Assembly: GCF_003063475.1 (NCBI RefSeq)
Contig: NZ_NESP01000001.1
Span: 1,364,001 to 1,428,000, forward strand
Direction: 5' to 3'
Length of the DNA stretch: 64,000 nt
DNA from: Limnohabitans curvus
GTDB lineage: Bacteria; Pseudomonadota; Gammaproteobacteria; Burkholderiales; Burkholderiaceae_C
The position numbers and the translations under genes were made by a program. Shown here one piece after another: positions 55,325 through 64,000 of the stretch (its first letter is position 1; each line of letters begins with the position of its first letter). The notes beneath the pieces are model-generated. The model did no database searches, was not told the DNA's origin, and saw nothing but the letters and a program-made list of their open reading frames with translations.

Positions 55325-55345
55325 TTGTCCAAATTTTGTCCAACT
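55325..55345. repeat. Paired TGTCCA sites, right end
   Basis: TGTCCA at 55326 and 55337, 11 bp apart, mirroring the left pair at 47121-47141 in the same orientation. Located 36 bp before the right attachment repeat. The surrounding 269 bp (55112-55380) hold no gene I can support. Confidence 0.5.
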
Positions 55346-55380
55346 AACCATTCAGGATGTTGTTCAAACTACTTTTGCAC

Positions 55381-55558
55381 TGCACAGCCACTGTAGAAAC
55401 CGTCGGTCAAACTGGCGTGGAGATGGAAGCTCTCACCGCCGTGCAAGTGGCGTTGCTCACCATCTACGACATGTGCAAGGCAGTCGATCGAGGCATGACG
55501 ATGACCGATGTGCATTTGCTGGAGAAGCACGGCGGTAAATCGGGCAGCTACGTAGCGG
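55381..55558 (+). repeat. Right attachment repeat (moaC 3' end)
   Basis: 178-bp copy identical to 46893-47070. It marks the right boundary of the element and is followed by the original chromosomal sequence. Confidence 0.9.
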
Positions 55559-55563
55559 CCTAA
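55381..55563 (+). pseudogene. moaC: Displaced 3' fragment of moaC
   Basis: The last 60 codons of MoaC (CTATVETVG... to SGSYVAA then stop), without the 5' part. Probably the original chromosomal end of moaC pushed away by the insertion. An open frame runs a few codons further upstream into element sequence, but no start signal suggests it is translated. Confidence 0.85.
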
Positions 55564-55580
55564 AAACCATCTATGTGCGC

Positions 55581-56363
55581 TTACTTTGCAGCAGCCTCTT
55601 CAGCCTGCTGCATTTGCCAAATCTTCAAATACTTGTAGTAGCTCGTCTCAGCATTCGAGATAGACAGCGCCAAGCCATGTCCGCCATCTAAGAAGCCTCG
55701 GCGAATCACATAGGTGCGAAAGAAGGCCCATGCACCGTGGCCCAAAGCCCCCGCCACCGACGAACGCTTACCGCGCGCGTAGGCTTGCTTGGCTGACGCG
55801 CTGGAATAGGCATCGACCTTTGACAACACTTGCGAGAAGTTGAGGTAGCTGTAATGCAGCAAATGGTTTTGCAACGCGTGCACGGGCAACTCGGTCACCA
55901 CACGTTCATGCACAAGATCGTCTGAAAATCTTGCCGTGCCACGCTTGAACAAGCGCAGCACATAGTCTGGTTGCCAGCCCGCATGATGGATGAATTTGCC
56001 GCAATACGACGACAAGCGGGGCAGCTTGTAGGCCACGTCGGACGCTTCCGCTTGCAACACCTGTTTGATTTCCGCAGCCAGTGCGGGCGTGACGCGTTCG
56101 TCTGCGTCAATCGACAACACCCAATCACAGGTGGCCAAATTTAAGGCTCGGTTTTTTTGTGGCCCAAAGCCTGGCCAATCAGCAGGCTGCGCCACTTTGG
56201 CGCCATGCTGCTGGGCAATGGCCACGGTGGCGTCTGTGCTTTGGCTGTCCACAACAATGATTTCATCCACCAACCCGCGCATGGACTGCAAGCAGTCGTG
56301 CAGGTTATGCGCTTCGTTGCGCGTGATGACAATGGCCGAGAGGGTGGGGTGAGCGTGGGTCAT
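55581..56363 (-). CDS. Family 2 glycosyltransferase (WaaE-like)
   Basis: A 260-residue GT-A glycosyltransferase: LSAIVITRNEAHNL, EIIVVDSQSTDATV, and LSIDADERVTPAL (DxD-like). The rest is typical of KdtX/WaaE-type enzymes that add glucose to the lipopolysaccharide core. It lies 13 bp after the PglL-like gene and is probably cotranscribed with it. Its acceptor could be core sugar or a pilin glycan precursor. Confidence 0.85.
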   Translation of the reverse strand: MTHAHPTLSAIVITRNEAHNLHDCLQSMRGLVDEIIVVDSQSTDATVAIAQQHGAKVAQPADWPGFGPQKNRALNLATCDWVLSIDADERVTPALAAEIKQVLQAEASDVAYKLPRLSSYCGKFIHHAGWQPDYVLRLFKRGTARFSDDLVHERVVTELPVHALQNHLLHYSYLNFSQVLSKVDAYSSASAKQAYARGKRSSVAGALGHGAWAFFRTYVIRRGFLDGGHGLALSISNAETSYYKYLKIWQMQQAEEAAAK

Positions 56364-56376
56364 GTTGCAGATGAGT

Positions 56377-58056
56377 TTAGCGCGGCGTGTTTTGTTTCAC
56401 GTCTTCTAAGCGCGCAGCCAAAGCTTGGGCCTCTTCGTGATGCCCGAGCAACTTGCCACTGTCGATCACGCGTTGCACCACGCGCGCTTCGGGCGAATAG
56501 TGCATCAAGCGCACCGCTTGCGGATACAGCTCAGCCGCGTTGTCCGCCGTCACGGTTTGTGTGGTGAGTTCAGCAAAATCGGCTTGGTTTTTGAACAGCC
56601 ACGATTGCTTGGCGTGGTGCAGCGGGTTGTCACGGTAAGCCGCATCACGCGAGGCGGCTTGTCGGTAAATTTGGCCAACGCGGTTGAAATCCCACGCGGC
56701 ATACAAGCACCCGATGAAGAGCAATGCTGCGACCCACATGGGACCTTCTTGTGCTTCTTCCTCAGCCGCCGCATCAGGGGCCGCCCACAACAAACCGATG
56801 GCCAAGCCCAATGTCATTTGAAACGGGCCGTACCAAAGTGGGTACTCCAGCAAACTGTGCAAGCCCAGCACGACCAGCAAGCACCAGGCCATCACACGCC
56901 ACGCGTGCTGCTCACGCCAAGGCTTGCGACGCAGCACCCACGCAGTCATGCCAATCATGACCACCAACGCGAATGGCACGCCCAGCTCCAACGCCACGTG
57001 CAAGGGAAAGTCGTGCGCGTTGTCGAGTATGTCGCAAAAACGCAGGCTGCTGTAGCCGGTCATGAAGTGCGCGTAATCGGTCTCACCCCAGCCCCAGCCC
57101 AACCACGGGTGTTGCGCAATCAAAGCCAAGACGTTGGCCCACAACACGCGGCGCCCCCCGCAGGCGGCGTAGTCTTGCGCTTGGCCGGTGACCCGCAAAA
57201 TCATGCTCGCACCCCATTCGCCTGTGGTTTGCAATGCCAACCAAGGCATCAACACCGACCACACGGCCACCGACACAGGCGCGGCCAAGGCCAGCCACAC
57301 CAAGCCTTTGCCAGATGCAGCATCTTGCTTAGCGCTGCGCCAGCCCCAAGTCGCCATCAACACGCCCACCAACGCCCATTGCATGGCCCCCGTGCGCGAC
57401 ACCGAGCACGCCACACCAGCAGCCAACACATTGAGCAACACCACCGCCAACACCCAAGTGGAGCGCTGCAGGGTGTGCCGCTTGGCCTGCGCGGCCACCC
57501 AGCCCAGCAAGGCCACCAAACCTAAGCTGGTGAGCGATGCAAACTGGTTGCGCTGACGCAAATTGGCAAAGGCATCCCCCTTCAAAGGTTGGTTCACCCA
57601 AGGCGACAAGCCATGTGCCAAACCCAAATACTGCAACATGCCCAGCACCGCACTGATGGTCGCGGCAACGATCAGGCCCCACACCACCCACTGCAGCAAA
57701 CCTTCGTCTACAGCAGCACGCCGGCCAACGGCCACCATCAGCCACACACACATCAGCGACGCCAACAAACCTGCGGTTAATGCGCGGTCCACCACCTGCG
57801 GCACCCACAGCAACGAAGCCAACAACCACAGCAACAGCACGCCCAGCACCACACGCGAGGACATCGGCCAACGCGGCTTCGCCAAGGGCAACTCCACCAC
57901 CGCCAACAAGGCGCAGGCGGCCAACATCCAACTCACCAGCAAAGGAATGACCGATGTAGATGGACTGCTGGCAAATGGGTTGAGCCACGGCAGAGCGATG
58001 CACGCAACAAGAATGACATTGCGCACCAAGATGCTTTGGGCTGTAGACGAATTCAT
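56377..58056 (-). CDS. PglL-like O-oligosaccharyltransferase
   Basis: A 559-residue polytopic inner-membrane protein of the Wzy/PglL class, with about 12 hydrophobic segments. It has NLRQRNQFASL, the hallmark near residue 170, and GWGETDYAHF with a periplasmic loop LDNAHDFPLHVALELG of the Wzy_C domain. The C-terminal region is soluble and charged. These enzymes transfer oligosaccharide from lipid carrier to serine/threonine of pilins. Placement directly downstream of the pilin gene makes pilin the likely substrate. Confidence 0.82.
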   Translation of the reverse strand: MNSSTAQSILVRNVILVACIALPWLNPFASSPSTSVIPLLVSWMLAACALLAVVELPLAKPRWPMSSRVVLGVLLLWLLASLLWVPQVVDRALTAGLLASLMCVWLMVAVGRRAAVDEGLLQWVVWGLIVAATISAVLGMLQYLGLAHGLSPWVNQPLKGDAFANLRQRNQFASLTSLGLVALLGWVAAQAKRHTLQRSTWVLAVVLLNVLAAGVACSVSRTGAMQWALVGVLMATWGWRSAKQDAASGKGLVWLALAAPVSVAVWSVLMPWLALQTTGEWGASMILRVTGQAQDYAACGGRRVLWANVLALIAQHPWLGWGWGETDYAHFMTGYSSLRFCDILDNAHDFPLHVALELGVPFALVVMIGMTAWVLRRKPWREQHAWRVMAWCLLVVLGLHSLLEYPLWYGPFQMTLGLAIGLLWAAPDAAAEEEAQEGPMWVAALLFIGCLYAAWDFNRVGQIYRQAASRDAAYRDNPLHHAKQSWLFKNQADFAELTTQTVTADNAAELYPQAVRLMHYSPEARVVQRVIDSGKLLGHHEEAQALAARLEDVKQNTPR

Positions 58057-58084
58057 GGTGAGATTTTCTATCAGTCACGCACCT

Positions 58085-58113
58085 AAAAAACAAAGGCGCC
58101 CGTGGGCGCCTTG
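58085..58113 (-). terminator. Terminator after the pilin gene
   Basis: On the minus strand, a stem of AAGGCGCCC pairing with GGGCGCCTT around a 3-nt loop is followed by TGTTTTTT. It lies between the pilin stop and the PglL-like gene, so it would limit readthrough from the pilin gene. Confidence 0.75.
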
Positions 58114-58131
58114 TTCAATGCGTAGGGTGAC

Positions 58132-58644
58132 TTATTTGCAGTCACTGGGCACGTACTTTTTCTGCAACGCATCGGCAGGCACTGACACGCCCACGAATGC
58201 ATCCGCACCTTTGGCCAAACACTTCCACTGCACCACCCCATCGACCACCCCATTGGTCGTCGTCGGGGCCGGTAAGGCTGAGTCAGTCGTGCCATTTTTG
58301 GTGTACGGCACCAGCAACAAACTACCGCCACCGGCTGCCGCCGTGGTGGTGATGGTGATGACGCCTGTGCTCGACGCAATGTCAATGCTGCTGATGTTCT
58401 TGGTGGCACCCGACCAGGTGTAGCCTGCTTTGTAGCCGCTGGCGACTGTCGCGATGTTGCCGCTGTTGACCACATCGAGCACATTCGTCTTGGCAGCAGA
58501 TGCCAGCCCCAAACCTTCGCTCACGCGTGCGCGGACCATGTAGTCTTGGTATGCGGGCAAGGCCACTGAAGCCAAAACGCCAATGATGGCCACCACGATC
58601 ATGAGTTCGATCAAGGTGAAGCCGCGTTGCAGGGTGTGTTTCAT
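58132..58644 (-). CDS. pilA: Type IV pilin (major pilin-like)
   Basis: A 170-residue pilin precursor. The start at [22 protein letters not shown] gives the prepilin peptidase site between Gly and Phe, Glu5 and the hydrophobic helix of type IVa pilins. The C-terminal disulfide loop is formed by WKC and SDCK. An AAGGA ribosome site precedes the ATG. The gene is followed by a terminator and the PglL-like O-oligosaccharyltransferase. Confidence 0.92.
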   Translation of the reverse strand: MKHTLQRGFTLIELMIVVAIIGVLASVALPAYQDYMVRARVSEGLGLASAAKTNVLDVVNSGNIATVASGYKAGYTWSGATKNISSIDIASSTGVITITTTAAAGGGSLLLVPYTKNGTTDSALPAPTTTNGVVDGVVQWKCLAKGADAFVGVSVPADALQKKYVPSDCK

Positions 58645-58714
58645 CGCAAGTCCTTGGATAGGTAGGGCATTAATTTTAGGCATCGACATCAAAGCAAGCG
58701 CCAATCCATCAGTT

Positions 58715-58749
58715 CAAAAAAAAGCGAGCGGTGAAACCACCGCTCGCTT
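58715..58749 (-). terminator. Terminator after sucD
   Basis: A 12-bp stem (AAGCGAGCGGTG / CACCGCTCGCTT) with a 4-nt loop, followed on the minus strand by a run of T. It ends the sucC-sucD transcript. Confidence 0.85.
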
Positions 58750-58774
58750 CTTCATTCGCAATTCTCGAAAGAAA

Positions 58775-59671
58775 TTACTTCAACTGAGCTTTGAGCAATT
58801 TGCCCAATTCAGAGGGGTTGCGTGTGACGATGAAGCCGCACTCTTCCATGATGGCGAGCTTGGCATCTGCAGTATCTGCACCGCCAGAGATCAAAGCACC
58901 TGCATGGCCCATGCGCTTGCCGGGAGGGGCAGTCACACCAGCGATGAAGCCAACCACGGGCTTCTTCATGTTGGCCTTGCACCACATGGCGGCTTCGGCT
59001 TCGTCTGGACCACCGATTTCACCGATCATGATGACGGCGTCGGTGTCTGGATCGTCGTTGAAAGCCTTCATCACGTCGATGTGCTTCAAACCGTTGATGG
59101 GGTCACCACCGATACCGACGGCGCTGGATTGGCCCAAGCCCACTTCGGTCAACATCGCCACGGCTTCGTACGTCAATGTGCCCGAACGAGACACAACGCC
59201 GATACGACCTTTGCGGTGGATGTGACCGGGCATGATGCCGATCTTGATTTCGTCAGGCGTGATCAAACCAGGGCAGTTAGGGCCGAGCAACAAGGTTTTC
59301 TTGCCGCCAGCAGCTTCCTTGGCTTTCATCTTGTTACGAACTTCAAGCATGTCACGGACGGGGATGCCTTCGGTGATACAGATGGCCAAGTCGAGGTCAG
59401 CTTCCACAGCTTCCCAGATGGCGGCAGCTGCGCCTGCTGGTGGCACGTAGATCACAGACACGGTGGCACCTGTGTTTTGAGCAGCTTCTTTGACGGATGC
59501 AAAGATTGGCACGTCAAAAATCTTTTCGCCGGCTTTCTTGGGGTTCACACCCGCGACGAAACAGTTTTTACCGTTTGCGTATTCGATGCACTTTTCAGTG
59601 TGGAACTGACCGGTTTTACCGGTGATACCTTGGGTGATGACCTTGGTGTTTTTATTGATGTAGATGGACAT
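58775..59671 (-). CDS. sucD: Succinyl-CoA synthetase, alpha subunit
   Basis: Catalytic, CoA- and phosphohistidine-bearing subunit of the TCA cycle enzyme that couples succinyl-CoA to nucleotide triphosphate formation. The 298 residues contain [26 protein letters not shown] and the phosphohistidine motif [10 protein letters not shown]. Ten bp after sucC, same strand. Confidence 0.97.
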   Translation of the reverse strand: MSIYINKNTKVITQGITGKTGQFHTEKCIEYANGKNCFVAGVNPKKAGEKIFDVPIFASVKEAAQNTGATVSVIYVPPAGAAAAIWEAVEADLDLAICITEGIPVRDMLEVRNKMKAKEAAGGKKTLLLGPNCPGLITPDEIKIGIMPGHIHRKGRIGVVSRSGTLTYEAVAMLTEVGLGQSSAVGIGGDPINGLKHIDVMKAFNDDPDTDAVIMIGEIGGPDEAEAAMWCKANMKKPVVGFIAGVTAPPGKRMGHAGALISGGADTADAKLAIMEECGFIVTRNPSELGKLLKAQLK

Positions 59672-59681
59672 GTTTTTTCCC

Positions 59682-60842
<1,161 letters not shown>

Positions 60843-61014
60843 GAGATCTCTCTTAGTAATCGGTGGATTTGTAACGTTTTCTGCAGTGAACGACGCCAAA
60901 GAGCCGCCCTGCACAAAGCCTTAAGACTGTATCATGCTGCATCGCGTCAAACTTTTAATTGGCTTACAAGAGCTTAGCGACGCCCAACTTTTCTTGTACT
61001 TTTTGGCGACATCC

Positions 61015-61932
61015 ATGTCTAAAGTCTTCATTGACGGCGAAGCCGGCACCACAGGTCTACAAATTCGCGAACGTTTGGCCCTGATGCCAGCCGTGCAAGT
61101 GGTCAGCATCGACCCCGCCAAACGCAAAGACCCAGAAGCCAAACGCGAGCTCATGGCTGGCGTGGACATGGTCATCCTGTGCCTGCACGACGACCACGCC
61201 CTTGAATCCGTGGCCATGATCGACAGCCTTGCTGGCCGGAAACCCAAAATCATCGACGCCTCCACCGCGCACCGCGTGGCACCGGGTTGGGTGTACGGCT
61301 TTCCAGAGCTGGCCGCGGGTCAACGCGATGCCGTGGTCAACGCACAACGCGTCGCCAACCCCGGCTGCTACGCCACCGGCGCGATTGCGCTGTTGCGCCC
61401 CTTGGTCGATGCGGGCTTGGTGCCTGCCGACTTCCCCGTGGCCCTGCCTTCGGTCAGCGGCTATTCGGGCGGTGGCCGCACCATGATTGAAGACTACGAA
61501 GCGGGCAAAGCGCCCCTGTTTGAAGCCTATGCCTTGGGCCTAGAGCACAAACACATCCCCGAAATCATGGCCTACACCGGCCTCACACGCCGCCCTTTGT
61601 TTGTGCCATCGGTGGGTAATTTCCGCCAAGGCATGCTGGTGCAGCTGCCCATTCATTTGGACATGTTGCCTGGCAAGCCCAAAGCCGCTGACCTGCATGA
61701 CGCGCTGGCCAAACACTACGGCCACAGCCCAGACAGCTGGGTGAGCGTGCAACCCGCCACCGACAACGGCAAGCTCGACGCGACCGCTTTGAACGACACC
61801 AACAAACTAGAAATTCGCGTCTTCGCGAACGAAACCCATCGCCATGCCGTGCTGATGGCGCGTTTGGACAACTTGGGCAAGGGTGCCAGCGGCGCTGCGG
61901 TGCAAAACCTGCAGCTGATGCTGGGCGTTTAA
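61015..61932 (+). CDS. argC: N-acetyl-gamma-glutamyl-phosphate reductase, type 2
   Basis: NADPH-dependent arginine-biosynthesis enzyme that reduces N-acetyl-glutamyl phosphate to the semialdehyde. 305 residues, the shorter type 2 form. [19 protein letters not shown] holds the cofactor site, NPGCYATGA has the active-site Cys, and [19 protein letters not shown] follows. Its stop codon overlaps the convergent recX stop. Confidence 0.93.
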   Translation: MSKVFIDGEAGTTGLQIRERLALMPAVQVVSIDPAKRKDPEAKRELMAGVDMVILCLHDDHALESVAMIDSLAGRKPKIIDASTAHRVAPGWVYGFPELAAGQRDAVVNAQRVANPGCYATGAIALLRPLVDAGLVPADFPVALPSVSGYSGGGRTMIEDYEAGKAPLFEAYALGLEHKHIPEIMAYTGLTRRPLFVPSVGNFRQGMLVQLPIHLDMLPGKPKAADLHDALAKHYGHSPDSWVSVQPATDNGKLDATALNDTNKLEIRVFANETHRHAVLMARLDNLGKGASGAAVQNLQLMLGV

Positions 61933-62429
61933 AAGTCTTCCGCGCCAGCCACGACTTTGCGCACGACTTCGGGCGCAAAGCCTCGGCTCACTAAAAACCG
62001 CACTTGTTTGGCACGCGCCGCTTGGTCCACAGGCGGCTCGCCAAATTTCTTTCGCCAGACTTCGCGGGCTCGCTCAAGCTCGGTGCTGCGCATCTCTTGC
62101 ACGGCTTCGGCGATGGCCTCGACAGGCAACCCCTTGGCTTGCAATTCTTGACGCACCCGGGATGCACCGAGCTTGCGAGAACGGCTATTGACCACCGACT
62201 CCACCACACGCTGTTCGTTGATGAAGTCTTTGGCCTGCAAAAAATCCAAAGCCTCGGCCAGCTCGCCCGGTGTTTCTTCAAAGGGTTTGAGCTTGCGCTC
62301 TAACTCAAAGCGCGAGTGCTCGCGTTGCGACAGCAAGCGCAAGGCTCGGCCTTTGAGCGAGATTTGAAACCCCTTGGCCCTTTTCGCCTGAGGTTTCTCG
62401 TCTCCGTTTGAATCAACGTCGTGTGTCAC
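61929..62429 (-). CDS. recX: Regulatory protein RecX
   Basis: A 166-residue modulator that limits RecA filament extension. It is helical throughout, with the [20 protein letters not shown] start, [21 protein letters not shown] and [14 protein letters not shown] repeats. It follows recA by 36 bp on the same strand. Confidence 0.92.
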   Translation of the reverse strand: MTHDVDSNGDEKPQAKRAKGFQISLKGRALRLLSQREHSRFELERKLKPFEETPGELAEALDFLQAKDFINEQRVVESVVNSRSRKLGASRVRQELQAKGLPVEAIAEAVQEMRSTELERAREVWRKKFGEPPVDQAARAKQVRFLVSRGFAPEVVRKVVAGAEDF

Positions 62430-62465
62430 GAAACTGGCTTTTTGGTTGACGCTTTTGAGCGAGCG

Positions 62466-63596
62466 TTAAGCCACCACGCCATCGGCATCTGCGTCCGCAG
62501 CGCCTTTGGCTTCTTTGGCAGCCTTAGAGGCCTTGGGCGCTTTTTCTTCTTTGGCCGCAGGTGCATCTACACCGCCAGCCAACAAAGGAATACCCAAAGA
62601 TTCGCGCACCTTGTTTTCGATTTCAAAAGCCAAGGCTTCGTTTTCACGCAAGAACTCACGGGCGTTGTCACGGCCCTGGCCGATTTTTTCGCCGTTGTAG
62701 GCATACCAAGCACCCGACTTTTCAATGACTTTGGCGTTCACGCCCATGTCAATGATTTCGCCTTGGCGGCTGATGCCCTCACCAAACAAGATGTCGAACT
62801 CGGCTGTCTTGAAAGGAGGCGCCACTTTGTTTTTCACCACTTTGACTTTGGTCTCGTTACCCACGGCCTCGTCACCACGCTTGATGGTGCCCGTGCGGCG
62901 AATGTCCAAGCGCACCGAGGCGTAGAACTTGAGCGCGTTACCACCCGTGGTGGTTTCGGGCGAGCCGAACATCACGCCAATCTTCATGCGGATTTGGTTG
63001 ATGAAGATGACCGTGCAGTTGGTCTTCTTGATGGAAGCCGTCAATTTACGCAGTGCTTGGCTCATCAAACGGGCTTGCAAGCCTGGCAATGAATCACCCA
63101 TGTCGCCTTCGAGTTCGGCTTTAGGTGTCAAGGCAGCCACAGAGTCGATGACGACCAAATCGACCGCGCCTGAACGCACCAAGCTGTCGACCACTTCGAG
63201 GGCTTGTTCGCCGGTGTCGGGCTGGCTAATGAGCAAGTCTTGCAAGTTCACGCCGAGTTTTTGGGCGTATTGAGAATCCAAGGCGTGCTCAGCATCCACA
63301 AACGCGCAGGTGCCGCCTTGCTTTTGCATTTCAGCGATGACTTGCAAGGTGAGGGTGGTTTTGCCGGACGACTCAGGGCCGTAGATTTCAATCACGCGGC
63401 CACGGGGCAAACCGCCCACGCCCAAGGCGATGTCCAAACCCAAAGAGCCTGTGGAGACAACTTGGATGTCGTCAATCACTTCGCCTTCGCCCAAGCGCAT
63501 GATGGTGCCCTTGCCGAATTGTTTTTCAATTTGCGCCAAGGCGGCTTGGAGGGCTTTGGCTTTTTCGCTGTCAGCGACGATGGGTTTGCTGTTCAT
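62466..63596 (-). CDS. recA: Recombinase RecA
   Basis: DNA-dependent ATPase that forms the strand-exchange filament and triggers LexA self-cleavage. 376 residues. The core has Walker [37 protein letters not shown] and SARLD... regions, and an acidic/Ala-Lys-rich C-terminal tail. Divergent from a MarR-type gene, with recX downstream. Confidence 0.98.
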   Translation of the reverse strand: MNSKPIVADSEKAKALQAALAQIEKQFGKGTIMRLGEGEVIDDIQVVSTGSLGLDIALGVGGLPRGRVIEIYGPESSGKTTLTLQVIAEMQKQGGTCAFVDAEHALDSQYAQKLGVNLQDLLISQPDTGEQALEVVDSLVRSGAVDLVVIDSVAALTPKAELEGDMGDSLPGLQARLMSQALRKLTASIKKTNCTVIFINQIRMKIGVMFGSPETTTGGNALKFYASVRLDIRRTGTIKRGDEAVGNETKVKVVKNKVAPPFKTAEFDILFGEGISRQGEIIDMGVNAKVIEKSGAWYAYNGEKIGQGRDNAREFLRENEALAFEIENKVRESLGIPLLAGGVDAPAAKEEKAPKASKAAKEAKGAADADADGVVA

Positions 63597-63656
63597 AAAA
63601 ATCTCCGTGGAATCAAGGGCTTACCGAGAGTGTCTAGTTACTGTGTTTAACAACAA

Positions 63657-63672
63657 CTGGATGCTTGACCAG
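63657..63672. promoter_or_regulatory. Possible LexA-type operator upstream of recA
   Basis: A palindrome-like CTGG-8-CCAG fits CTG-N10-CAG, located about 60-75 bp upstream of the recA ATG in the recA/marR intergenic region. It lacks the inner T/A bases of the usual CTGT-N8-ACAG form, so it is tentative. Confidence 0.3.
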
Positions 63673-63736
63673 TACTTTAACGCAAAGTCAAAACTTGTAA
63701 ACACTTTTTTTGGTCAGTTTGCCTTACTATATAAAC

Positions 63737-64000
63737 ATGGCTTCTTCCCCCTCGTTTTCTAACCAGCAAGACTGGCGGCAAGTTCACTTGGGCCGCTTGC
63801 TGGGCCACGCCATGCGCCGCTTTGACGCACGTGTGCTGCAACTGATGGCGCAGAACGAAGATGTGCCGCTGGCCCTGTCTAACCTCGCGGCCCGCGCACA
63901 GGTCAGCGCGGCGCACATTCACATCACGCGCCATCTCAGCCTTGAGGGCTCACGTCTGATCGAGTTGGCCGCCAGTGCCGGCATGACCAAGCAAGCCATG
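63737..64000 (+). CDS. MarR-family transcriptional regulator, N-terminal part
   Basis: The first 88 codons, cut by the window end. QQDWRQVHLGRLLGHAMRRFDARVLQLMAQ and LSNLAARAQVSAAHIHITRHLSLEGSRLIELAASAGMTKQAM follow the MarR/winged-helix pattern. Divergent from recA, an arrangement I recall from other Comamonadaceae. Confidence 0.75.
   Translation, partial: MASSPSFSNQQDWRQVHLGRLLGHAMRRFDARVLQLMAQNEDVPLALSNLAARAQVSAAHIHITRHLSLEGSRLIELAASAGMTKQAM

Larger units (their letters stand above)
47071..55380. mobile_element. Integrative element inserted at the 3' end of moaC
   Basis: About 8.3 kb between two 178-bp repeats of the moaC end (8,488 bp repeat to repeat). It is visibly more AT-rich than its surroundings. 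It encodes a tyrosine recombinase next to the target gene, a primase-like and a helicase-like protein, a zinc-finger protein, an XRE/ImmA/PIN-like cassette, an IS3 element and a zinc-ribbon protein. No capsid, terminase, relaxase or conjugation gene was seen. This fits a phage satellite or a small self-replicating integrative element; its mode of transfer is unknown. Confidence 0.85.

Noticed and set aside
47071-55380. tRNA gene as the integration site of the element, or a CRISPR array within it
   Set aside because: No tRNA-like sequence was seen at either end and the repeats are a copy of moaC; no regularly spaced repeats were found.
58645-58774. Sigma-54 promoter for the pilin gene
   Set aside because: A TGGC and a TTGC are present upstream, but not with the spacing of -24/-12 elements, so I cannot support it.

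Overview
The window looks like a chromosomal segment of a betaproteobacterium of the order Burkholderiales, most likely family Comamonadaceae (the Limnohabitans/Rhodoferax/Acidovorax neighbourhood). I infer this from the moderately high GC, from the protein types (DUF3717/DUF1289 protein, fused indolepyruvate oxidoreductase, adhesin-E-like protein, short type-2 ArgC) and from gene orders such as def-fmt, dprA-smg, secF-secD-yajC, recX-recA-marR and argC-sucCD-pilin. No rRNA, tRNA or CRISPR array was seen.

Layout. 0-6.4 kb: the glycolytic genes fba, pyk and pgk (all minus), interleaved with a fatty-acid desaturase and a small secreted protein. 6.5-11.3 kb: a cupin, an azlCD exporter coupled to fmt and def, then dprA-smg. 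11.5-15.1 kb: an accessory locus of two tandem immunity/lipase pairs that resemble type VI secretion Tle1-type phospholipase effectors. The first lipase is truncated and the second is complete. 15.1-18.4 kb: secF, secD and yajC. 18.4-22.6 kb: a fused indolepyruvate ferredoxin oxidoreductase with a divergent Lrp-type regulator. 22.6-33.4 kb: mltA, a tiny membrane protein, a two-component system, a large YhdP-like protein and glnE. 33.4-41.4 kb: an ADP-heptose pathway nucleotidyltransferase, a MerR/B12-binding regulator and, divergent from it, a tightly packed eight-gene operon (glutathione peroxidase, FAD oxidoreductase, DUF1365, Cfa-type methyltransferase, chalcone-isomerase-like protein, DUF3833 lipoprotein, SDR, NTF2-like protein). 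This operon looks like a light- or singlet-oxygen-response membrane-lipid module. 41.4-47.1 kb: housekeeping genes ending with moaC.

47.07-55.56 kb is a more AT-rich integrated element. The last 178 bp of moaC are repeated perfectly at its far end, giving a repeat-to-repeat unit of 8,488 bp. It carries a tyrosine integrase next to moaC, a small unknown gene, a primase-like protein, a RepA-like helicase, a zinc-finger protein, and on the other strand an XRE regulator, an ImmA/IrrE metallopeptidase and a PIN-like protein. It also contains an IS3-family insertion sequence and a zinc-ribbon protein. Paired TGTCCA repeats sit just inside both ends, and inverted copies lie behind the helicase gene. 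The content suggests a small replicating integrative element or phage satellite with a candidate toxin-antitoxin or defence cargo.

55.6-64.0 kb returns to the core genome: a glycosyltransferase, a PglL-like O-oligosaccharyltransferase and a type IV pilin (a plausible pilin glycosylation set), then sucCD, argC, recX, recA and the start of a MarR-type gene cut by the window edge.
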